64,000 nt of DNA from Hyaloperonospora brassicae (lineage: Eukaryota > Oomycota > Peronosporomycetes > Peronosporales > Peronosporaceae). This document shows, one piece after another, positions 55,293-64,000 of this stretch. The notes under the pieces were generated by a model, which was not told the DNA's origin, searched no databases, and saw only the letters and a list, made by a program, of their open reading frames with translations. Positions within the stretch are counted from its first letter, which is position 1. The number at the start of each line of letters is the position of its first letter. The DNA lies in contig CANTFL010000748.1 of the NCBI GenBank assembly GCA_947650285.1, forward strand, positions 186,001 to 250,000. The letters are read 5' to 3'. Made by a program: the position numbers and the translations under genes.

Positions 55293-57411
55293 TTACACCG
55301 AAGCTCCTGTGTCCATAGCGATATTCGCCAGTCGATCCGCCATTTTGTTGTAGGTGCGATAATGATGTCCCCAGCTGGAGACATGGATATCGTTAGCGAT
55401 GGCGCTTGCTTCGGTGAATAACTGCACCAAGTGTTGCTTGCGTGGAGGATGTCGTGTTCGGAGTTGCGCAAGCACAAGGGCACTGTCCCCAATGACATGC
55501 AAGGGTAAGTAGTCGCTGGCCTTTGCTCGCCGAAGACCGTGGACGAGCCCCCAGTATTCAGCGATATTGTTAGTAGTATCGGCAGAGGCATAGGCCACGC
55601 TCGCTACCCACAAAACGCATGCGGCGTGCGTCGGAACGTGGAGTCGGACAATAACAGATCCAGCTCCGCCTGGACCTGGATTTCCGCGGGATCCTCCATC
55701 GAAAAAGAGGAGGTAGAGCACTCCTGGGCACCGTTCGATAGGACGTACGTGCAGCAAAGGAGGTTCGTCGTAGCAGAGGAGGGTATCAGCCAAGGCCGAC
55801 CGTACCTGCGCAAACAGTTGCCCGTCCTCCCCCATGTCGGGCTGGTTGGTTGATCCACGAAACCTTTGAACCGACCGGCGAAAGATAGTCTTGGCCCTAG
55901 CTGTGTGAACATCCTGTGATAGAGACGGGCCTTCCATGCGGCGGAGGCGCTCGACCCAGATGGCATGAAGTGTCGTTGATACGACAAAACGCCACAGCTC
56001 TCGAGCTGCCGGGAAGACCGCAGCCTGAGCTTTCAATAAATCTGCCCCTGTGTTCATAGATTGCTTGACAACAACCCAGGCGTTGGGCGGAATCCCCGGG
56101 AGGTCCAGTCCAAACTCCCAGACATGCAAGTCATCCTCCTCGGAAAGTACCAAGCCATCGCCACCGATCAAGGAGGTATTTCCAGTGTCGACGCGCGCTA
56201 GGGCATGTCCAAAAGATATGTCTTGCCAGAGCTGGACCAGCATCCACACACTCAGGGACGGGGCACGACAGATCTTGCTTTGCCCAATTCCAGAGCGGGA
56301 AACTGTTACTCTTCAGTCGATATATCGTCTGAGCGTTGGTCGGAAAGGACGCACGAATTCGTCGAATGTTTCTCCACGTGATCAATGGTAAACCTTCCGA
56401 TATCACGTGAAAGTCCGCCTTTGCAACCCGTTCCTCGAGAAGTCTAGTTCCTTCCATATAGCGCCGCCGGGAGATAAGCTGTTTAAGTTTCTTTCGATGT
56501 GGCCGCCACCGTCGACGACCGGCCCACAGGTGGACAACCCGCGTGAGCATCGGATGCGCGCCAAAGTGGACAGGAGTCCCACTGGATGAGGACGCGGCGA
56601 TATCGCACGCCGTCATCGACGAGACGGGTTGCAACCCACATTCCATACCCGTATCGAAATGCAGGAGAGATGTACCTTCACTAGTGAGAATCCAGTCATG
56701 GAATTGGTGCACCTTCGTTGAGTACGAAATTAGGGACCCAGGTTCCAGCGCCCGATAGACCAGAGACGGGAAATTGTAAAGAAGTGCGAGGCAGAAGGAC
56801 CCGAAATGCCGTCTCTTCGCCATTGACTGGGTCGCCATGTCACGCGTGGGAGAGAACAAGACAATGCCAGTCTGCAAAGTCGTCCAAGACATTACCTCGC
56901 CAAGGTAAGTCAAACTCAGGGCAAAGGCGGCTCCGTTCAATGTGTAAGCCGTACCCCGTCGATCTCGCAGCCACGACGTATCCTTGAGCGTGGCGTGGAC
57001 AAGCCATCGGTGATCAAATCGCCCCGACGCCGCAACTTCAGCACTCATCCCGGCGCGCAGTCGATCATCAAGCACCCGCCGAACATCAACGGTGACACTA
57101 CCGTCGTCATTATAGGCTACTGCAGCTCTCGATGTAAAAGAGACGGCACGTCTGCAGACTTCCCTGACCGCACCTTGGCGAGCATGCCGAGCCGCAGAAA
57201 TTCCAACAATGTCGGACCCGGTTTGCCATAGAGTCGCTCGATATCGAGGATGCTTGTCTTTAGTCCAACAAGGCGTGATGTAAGCCGGACCTGACCCGCT
57301 CGATCCCCACAAGTAATCACCAAGTAGTAAGTCCCTCGAAGAAAGAGTAGCTGCCCAATGTCCAATTGCTGTAGCTGCCATAGTCATCAATTCCGTCCAA
57401 ATACAAGGCAC
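55293..57411 (-). pseudogene. LINE ORF2 C-terminal part: Cys/His motif and RNase H
   Basis: 56131-57411 continues from RT in a shifted frame (AVPCIWTELM...) and contains CPVPEC-x9-H-x4-C, the zinc motif common downstream of LINE RTs. A second shift near 56130-56170 leads into 55293-56249, which holds a full RNase H: FFDGGSRGNPGPGGAG (first Asp), NNIAEYWGL (Glu), VIGDSALVLAQL (Asp) and YNKMADRLAN (last Asp). All four catalytic positions are intact. The DGGSRGNPGPGG form is the archaeal/bacterial-like type rather than the retroviral one. Confidence 0.85.
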
Positions 57412-57413
57412 CG

Positions 57414-59225
57414 CTAGACCCCCTGAGGGATTGGTAAAGAAGCTATCTCAGGAGGGACCCACGGTCGGGACCGCTTGCCATCACGGACGCCCCAGACAAA
57501 GTCAATAATCAAGCTGTGCAGCCTGGTAACCACGGCGGGAGGAGGCCAACAGTGCCGTGCTAAAAACGTGATTTTGGGGACAGCAATAGCACTGGCGAGC
57601 TGAGCCCGTTGTTCCACCGTGTGCGTCTTCTCCCGTGCTAATACAAGTCGGCTCCAGAGATATCGGATGCACTTATTCCAGTTATCGGCTACCGCAACCT
57701 GTTGTCCCACCAGAACACCAAGATACCGGCAAGCTTCGCCGGAGGCCAGCAGAGTGAGACCACAGGTGCTTACAGGTTGCGCTGATCCGCGCGGGTCCAG
57801 CTCGAGGACCATTGATTTAGCCCGATTTGTCCAAAGACCTGACACGCGAGCAAAATCATCGAGAATAGCGATAACAGGCAAAATTGCAGACCGATCGCGA
57901 AGGTATACAGCAGTATCATCGGCATATCCCGAGACTTTGAGCTCAGTTGTCCGCCCGCCAGATGTGATAGGTACACCTCGAATGTCCTCCCGCGCTTGAA
58001 GCACCCGATAGACACTATCGAGGGCGAGAATAAAGAGAAGTGGCGCAAGGGGACACCCTTGCCGGATTCCACAAGTAACGGCACGTCGACTCGAGCGATA
58101 TCCATTGACGAGAAAACGGCACGTGGTGTCGCGGTGTAATGCTGCCACGACGGATACGAAGTGGGGTGACAACCCAAGCCACGTCAGCGCCGAAAGTAAA
58201 TATGGACGTTGCAATGTGTCGTACGCTTTTGCAAAATCGAGAAGCAGAACAATTGCTCCATGTAGATCGCTGTCCAAGTTTGCAGCTTTGCGTACCGCCG
58301 CGAAAATGTCAAGAGCCGTATGGATCGATCGCTTCGGAACAAAACCAACTTGAGCCGGCAGGACGAGTTGCGACAGCAATGGCCGCACCCGAAACGAAAG
58401 AATCTTGGTAAATAACTTGTAGTCACTGTTGAGGAGAGCGATCGGGCGATGATCAAGCGGCAAGGCAGAGGCCGGAGATTTCTTCAAGCACTGAATATTT
58501 GCTTCACCAAACGACGCCGGGAACACGCTGCACGTAAGCCATCTGGTGTAAAATGTCGCGAGAATGGGACCGAGCGTGTCCGCGTAATCGCGGTAAAATG
58601 TGTTGTTGATTTCATCCGGTCCAGCGGCTTTACCACGTTTTAGTCTCTTCAAAGCCGCACTCACATCGTCGGGAGAAATGTCCGATGTCACAGTAGAGTC
58701 ATCAACCCGGTCCGGAGGGGTGGCCCGGGAAAGGAACGCGGCGGTATTGTCGGGACAGGCAAAAGAATGAGTCATAATACGCGCCCAGCCGTCGGCCATT
58801 TCATCAGCCAATTCCTGGGACCGATTCGGCCCGGATGTCGCTTTTCCTCCCAGAGACACGATGGTGTTGTCTTGAAACTTAGTCGAAACTCGGGCGTAAA
58901 AACGGCGAGACGTCTCTTCAGGCGTGTACGTGTGCTGAACGAGAAGGCGTTCTTTCTTGGTCCGTTGCCATAAGCGGCGACACTCTGCAACTTTACGCCG
59001 AAGTTCCACCGGAGTATCGTGGGTGCTAGGCTGGTCGCATCCTTCATGATCGCCCGAAGGTGAGGTATCAGGGGTACGCGCCACCAGGAGAGCAGTATTC
59101 AGTCGGACATAGAGACGATGCAGTCGCTGCCGATAGCTTTTTGTCAGGCCTTGACGCGCGGTTTTGGTAGTCGCCAAAAGAACTTTACGAAGACTTATCT
59201 TCCAGTCGTCCCACCAGTCGGCCAA
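57414..59225 (-). pseudogene. LINE reverse transcriptase (ORF2 core)
   Basis: 603-codon frame with all RT blocks: GKAAGPDEINNTFYR, HRPIALLNSDYKLFTK, QVGFVPKRSIHTAL, LLLDFAKAYDTL, GIRQGCPLAPLLFIL, and the catalytic YADD at 57915-57926 (SGYADDTAVYLRD), then SGLWTNRAKSM. The polymerase domain itself looks intact. It ends at a TAG (57414-57416) directly after PQG, where LINEs normally continue. The frame change lies in a run of five C (five G on the coding strand) at 57419-57423, so a single-base loss explains the stop. Confidence 0.9.
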
Positions 59226-60290
59226 GCTCCGGGCTGTGGTATAGTCCGACGTCGGAACAGAAATAATCGCGTCAGCTCAAAGCTGGGCCAGAGCAATGGC
59301 CTCAATGATGGCTTTGTGCGCGGCCGCATGTGCACAACCTGGAACAGGATACACGCGCCTCGGCTTTCGGACACGGACCACATGACGGGGCACGCCGATC
59401 CTGATGCTGATGTCATTGTGGTCGGCAGCAGGACCCGGTACCGACATAGCAACGTCTCGAATCCAATCAGCATGCCTGCGAGCTCACATACCACCTATCC
59501 AGTCGCGAACTTGCCGAACTACCGCCCGGCAGAGTGTATAAATAAGTGTGAGCCGCCGCGTGAAAATGCCGGTACAGCTCTCTCTTCTTCGGCGATCTCC
59601 ATGTCACCATCAAGAACATCACTGAGCTGCGCTCGACCGAGAAGCCGTCGCAACGCCAAAGAATCGTGTCGTCCGGGTGGAGATATAAAGGAACGGTCCA
59701 GTCGCGGCTCTAAAGTACAGTTGAAGTCCCCACCCACAAACATGGGTCCGTCGTATGCCTGTAAAAGAAGTAGAAGGCTATCGAACAACGCCTCCCGCTC
59801 AGTCTTGACACTTGGTGCATACACATTGACAACAAGAACTATTTCTCTCAGGAGCGTGAGCTGAACAGCCATCCAGTGCGGCGTCCAATGCGCCTCAGAC
59901 CACGGGACCATTTCCGTGACCGATGAGTAGGGGTTCAATAACATCGCCACTCCATCTCTAGAGTGCTCTGACTCTGTCCAACAACGAGCGTCCGCGCTTT
60001 TGTACAAATCCCCAGGAGGAGATGTAAAGCTTTTCCATGGTCATGGACTCACCAATAGTGACGCGCGTTTCCTGGAGAAGGAACAATTTTTGATCGATGG
60101 TACCCCTAGATTCGCTCTGTCGGAGGTGACTAAACCAAAATGAGCATTGTTTCAGATGCTTGGGAAATCCCGCGGCATTCTGCGAATGGAGACCGATGCT
60201 GTTGTTGCGCGGCTGACGGGACTCCTTCAACAGAAGTCTACGACGACGATGGGGCGTGCACCGAGGCAGCACACCCCCTAGCTCAATCCG
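59195..60290 (-). pseudogene. LINE apurinic-type endonuclease (broken)
   Basis: Pieces in two or three frames. 59958-60272 has LFLLQETR, the metal-binding Glu motif. 59519-60007 has VLVVNVYAPS and MFVGGDFNC (catalytic Asn/Asp region) with LDRS. The expected C-terminal SDH motif falls in sequence with stops and shifts (59195-59500). It would nick target DNA for target-primed reverse transcription in an active element; this copy cannot. Confidence 0.75.
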
Positions 60291-60298
60291 AGACGCCC

Positions 60299-63200
60299 TC
60301 AGTACTGCGGTTCCAGCAGCTGACCATCACTAGCGATAAGGTCAAGCGCCGATTGCCAGTTTGCAGGTTTGCAGAGAATGCCGACGACCGCCGCGCGCCC
60401 TTCTATGGAGAGGTGGTATAGCACAGCCTTCGTTTTTGGCATTACCACGTCCGTCTCAATCTCAATGGATGCAAGCCTTGGTAGTAAAACGCACAGCACA
60501 TTGAGGACTCCCCAATGATCCAAGTCACCAAGCGGTTCGACGACAGTCGCGCACAGCAAATCAGGCTGTAGTTTGCTGAATCGTCGCCACCGTTGGATAT
60601 TGTCCGTCGTTCTCCATCGAATTTGACCGGTTTGCCTATCCGCCGTGGAGGCCCAACCCGTGCACAGATCGCGGAGTTTTGCATCGGCGTGTGTGGTGTG
60701 AAGTCGGATCACAGCCAGTTGAGATTCACTATTGATGGCATGTCCAAAGGAACGTAGGGTGTCAACCGGCATCGAGGTGATATAATCGATCGAGTACGGT
60801 AGACCAGAGACGAGTCTCGCCAATTCCAAACCACACGTGGTTATCCACGCCACTATTCCCTTTGGTCTAACTGGCATTGTAGCCGGAAGTTTCGCAAAAG
60901 CTTTGTGCCGGATGACCCATTTGCAAATCGCAGCCGTGTTCGCTGAAAGTTTTTCGTACTCTCCGGCTCAGGGGTGGCCGCCACCGCAGCAGATGCAGTG
61001 TCTGGAATTTTTTCGCACTCGGGTTGCACGTAAAGTCTGGTCGTGAGTATCGGGAGCGCGATCCTGTGCCATCGGGGACCGGACCGCTACCACCGAACAT
61101 AGATCGCCCATGTCAGCGACCGGATGTGTCGGCGAGTCAGAAGCACCCGTGTCAGGGTCGTCGAGTACTCCAGACGAGACCTTGAGCTCTTCTTCGATCG
61201 CCTTGGCCAGGTTCGCTGGAATAGGTACACGAGCGGCACAGGGAGGCGGAGTCACAGCCCCGTCATGCAGTTATGTAGGCACATGGTGGCACCAAACACA
61301 ACTGTGCTCTCAGCCATCGAAACATCGAGATCTGTGACTGTTGCCCGTCCGACTCCATGGATACTGTCGGTGGAAGGTCCGAAGGTCTCTGGAATGAGGA
61401 TGCGCCGCGAACGGCACCGTGCGAGGTGGTGGTTTTGAAGGCCCACCTGTGATACCCCGTTTGCGGCGAATGTAAGAGGCCAGCAAACTCTGGATCATGG
61501 ACCGACTCCTCTCTCTGCATCTTTTCGCCAGTGCAGCAGGCAACTCGTGGGGTGGTGTAATTTCAAGCGGAACCTTGAATTCGGTCAAGAGCTTTTTTTC
61601 GGTGTAATCTTTGCCAACCGGCGGGTCAGAGTTTTCAGTGTTTTCACTGCGATCTTTGCATCCATGTTCGCTCGGCTCGCCACCGCGCCCGCGGCACGGT
61701 ATTTGTACTCCAATTGCCGCAATTCTCCACCTTCTTCTTAGAGTGAGTCAGGGTCCTCATTACCCTGGTTGTCAGAATCAAAAACTGCTTCGAGTGCCTG
61801 AGCATGAGCCTCGAAGTAGCAGGACTTTTTGGTGTCAGCCTCTCGATGCTTTTCTGCGGCTGCGCAAGTAATATTCTCGACCTCTTTCTGTGAGGCGCTA
61901 TGTGTAATCGAGCCAACTCAAGGGCCGTCTTTACCAATGCCTTCGGAAGAAGAGACGAGCCGTCCCCTGGGGTAAGAGTTGGAACTGCGGCAGCAGCCGC
62001 ATGATCTTCACGCAATAATTAGTTTAGTACCCGAATCGCCCACGTGCGCTGATTAATCACCTTGATGGGGGCAGAGGGCGTTGGCGCAGATTGGACACTT
62101 TTCTAAACTTCCTCTGGACGGCCTGTGGCCTTAGCCAGCCTAGGTAGGGTCTTGTTTGATGGAACCGTGGTCGCAGAAATTTTCTTGGAAGTAGTCGTTT
62201 ACTTCGGGAGAGGCGACTTTCGTGAATCGTCAATCGTGGTGGACTGCGAATGCGAGATTGGTGTCACTGGAGATCCCGCCGCTGGACTGGACGGCGCCAC
62301 TGGGGGACGCACATCGCACTTAATCTTGTTCGAGCCAGGGTCGAATTACTTGGTCGTCGACATTCCATTGACGCGAGTATTGCCGCCACGAAGGGTCTGG
62401 CATCTCGCTACCGGATACGCGGTGGTAGCGCCCGAGTGCGCATCACGAGGAGTTGCCTTCAACACCGTTTTCAATAGGGGAAGCTTGTCGCCATCCGCTT
62501 TCATTCTCGCCGTGGTCGCCACTAAAGATTCTGCCAGTCCTGATACATGCTGCATGCGACCGGCAACGTCCAAGTGGGTAAAAGTCAACCCACTGACGTG
62601 AGGTAGAGCAATTGGCACACCGCTGAACTCGCGGTGATGCTGCACGTACAAAGCGCCTTTGCGTCCGCCGCATTTGAAACTCGAGTGATAAGGCGAGTAG
62701 CAGGTGAAACAGGGAACACGTTGGAAGTGCCGACAATGGTGGAGGAAGATCTCCGTGTCGGAGGTTGCGATGTGCGTAACCAGCTTGAGTTGTTCGGCAC
62801 ATGACACCGCGTCGAAAGTCGCCACGAAAAAATTCGAATTAAACACCTCCGAGCCGTGTGAGCATCCACGAGTCACAGATGTCACCGCACAGGAAACAAA
62901 GGGAATTTAATATAGCTTGAACCAAGCTGGCCGCTACTCCATTTACTAGAACCCGGACTTGATAATTCAAGTGGTATCTGCTAAGCGAAGTAGAAGGTAG
63001 CGATGCAGTATAAATGTCGTCGCGCTCCAGTACAGACGGACACAACATCTGAAGACTCTTACCGCGAAACAGAATTGTCTTGCCATGCCAGCTCGCAGCA
63101 GCTGCTTGATCCGGCATAATGAAAGTCAGGCGCCTCGTGTCGACATCGTAACTAGTCCGCTCGGCACCCTTGACCAGCTCCCGACTCATGACATCGGGCT

Positions 63201-63390
63201 CCGTATCCCCCTCGCGTCGTTCCAAGAGTTGTAGAAGCAACGTCTTCTCCGCGATGTATTGAGGCATACGCACATAAGGAGGAACAATCGCAATAACCTT
63301 GCCTTCGAGGTACGTTTCTAAAAAATCAAGCATTCTTACCCTTGTAGCCCGCGGGTGCGTGCAGACTGGATATTCAGGCGGAGAAGGCAA
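60299..63390 (-). pseudogene. LINE ORF1 (gag-like, CCHC) and ORF1-ORF2 junction, fragmented
   Basis: 62839-63390 encodes a gag-like segment (MLDFLETYLEGKVIAIVP..., RRLTFIMPDQAAAASWHGKTILFRGKSLQ). 62346-62885 holds the zinc knuckle CFTC-YSPY-H-SSFK-C and GVPIALPHVSG. Further pieces (61644-62015 and 61310-61588) are basic and disordered. 60299-60877 is an open 192-codon segment just before the endonuclease. Frames change at least four times. ORF1 of such elements binds RNA. The first clear Met is within the segment (MLDFLE); upstream the frame runs only to a stop near 63433. Confidence 0.7.
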
Positions 63391-63500
63391 AACGATGCCC
63401 CCTATAATCCATGCCGCAAGAGCCTCCTCCTAAAGCGGTATAATTGGACGCAGATCATCGTCCGGCTTCGCAACCCACGCCCTAGTGGTCGCGCGGAGCA

Positions 63501-63538
63501 GGACCGCCCTACGGTCCTGGGGGGCATCGGTCCCCCCA
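63501..63538. repeat. Two adjacent perfect hairpins
   Basis: GGACCG-CCCTA-CGGTCC (63501-63517) directly abuts TGGGGGG-CATCGGT-CCCCCCA (63518-63538). They lie on the 5' side of the LINE and may be structural parts of its 5' UTR. Confidence 0.8.
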
Positions 63539-63600
63539 ACACCATCGGCGGAGATTGGGCGGGCAACATCGACCGGACCGGCTTGAAGAAAGTCGGCATA

Positions 63601-63735
63601 TTTAGGTCGGCGATTTTCGCCCAAGTCCAATCGGCAAATTTCCCAAGTCCGGTCGGCAATTTTCGTCCGAATCCGGTCGGCGAATTTCGCCCGAATCCGG
63701 TCGGCGACAGACGTCAAAATGAGGTCGGCGAACGT
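63601..63735. repeat. 24-26-bp tandem array
   Basis: About five to six imperfect units of GGTCGGCGAATTTCGCCCGA..TCC; the core GGCGAA-T-TTCGCC is itself an odd palindrome. Coming just upstream of the LINE ORF1, it resembles the monomer arrays that act as promoters in some LINEs. Confidence 0.8.
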
Positions 63736-64000
63736 TGCCGACCTGTCGTCTTGCGTACGACATCCGGGTCGCACGTACCATGCCCTTCCCCAACAACTCC
63801 GGGACGCATAGGCGGACGGTCACCTCCCCCGTCTCCCATCCCTCGCTCCTCGGGGAAATCGGCTAGGTGATCACCGCCCCTAGGCGCGCTGTGCATCCCC
63901 GTAAGAGGTAATTCAGCGCTATGCATCTCTCTGCCGTCGGCAGGTCGCATTATTTTTGGCAAACTTGTACGTGCCAGTATTTAGGTCTGCGTATTAGTCG
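63736..64000. other. Right-hand end of the window, nothing assigned
   Basis: GC-rich sequence downstream of the tandem array. A minus-strand 82-codon frame (63714-63962) is not recognisable. Confidence 0.4.

Larger units (their letters stand above)
55293..63390 (-). mobile_element. Decayed non-LTR retrotransposon (LINE) with APE endonuclease, RT and RNase H
   Basis: Minus-strand order: gag-like ORF1 with a CCHC knuckle (63390 downward), apurinic-type endonuclease (about 60290-59200), reverse transcriptase (59225-57414), a Cys/His motif (CPVPEC...HIFWTC) and an RNase H (to 55293). This layout is that of I/Tad-like LINEs carrying RNase H. Frames are broken by several shifts, notably in ORF1 and the endonuclease. 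No poly(A) tail or target-site duplication could be identified. Confidence 0.88.

Overview
The window looks like oomycete (water mould) nuclear DNA. Three independent signs point that way. The retrotransposon at the left end carries two RNase H modules, a combination described for oomycete Ty3/Gypsy elements. A sequence close to the oomycete initiator consensus (GCTCATT...CA) lies upstream of the JmjC gene. The gene set fits a flagellated, phagotroph-derived protist: CFAP298 (ciliary dynein assembly), a WASH-complex subunit, seipin, SMN, and a receptor-like (pseudo)kinase with modular phase-2 exons. Genes are densely packed on both strands, and most introns are 67-129 bp with GT...AG ends. The species cannot be named from this sequence.

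Layout. 1-7.4 kb: a decayed Ty3/Gypsy chromovirus on the minus strand (gag, protease, RT, RNase H, second RNase H, integrase, chromodomain) with mutated catalytic residues. 7.4-13.2 kb: gene-free, very GATC-rich repeats followed by unassigned sequence. 13.2-38.3 kb: a gene island holding JmjC/double-Tudor (+), a membrane-anchored RBR E3 (-) divergent from seipin (+), an XPF-like SHOC1/ZIP2-type candidate (-), a 56-residue membrane protein (+), SMN without a Tudor domain (-), a receptor-like pseudokinase (+), WASHC4 (-), a Ser/Arg-rich protein (-), CFAP298 (-), and Kelch-BTB (+). 38.7-51.5 kb: one gene (-) encoding a 4,267-residue TRP-like membrane protein, whose ectodomain is dominated by 44 nearly identical 207-bp repeats. 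51.5-55.3 kb: no convincing gene. 55.3-63.4 kb: a decayed RNase H-bearing LINE (-), with a short tandem array and two hairpins on its 5' side.

The genes form no single pathway. They are housekeeping and cell-biology genes between two transposon-rich flanks. Two pairs probably share promoters: RBR E3/seipin (240 bp apart) and CFAP298/Kelch-BTB (348 bp apart). The most unusual locus is the repeat-expanded TRP-like gene. Its array is homogenised at DNA level, is a multiple of three, and is open in three reading frames. Exon models were built by hand from splice signals, reading frame and remembered family conservation; none was checked by alignment or RNA data.
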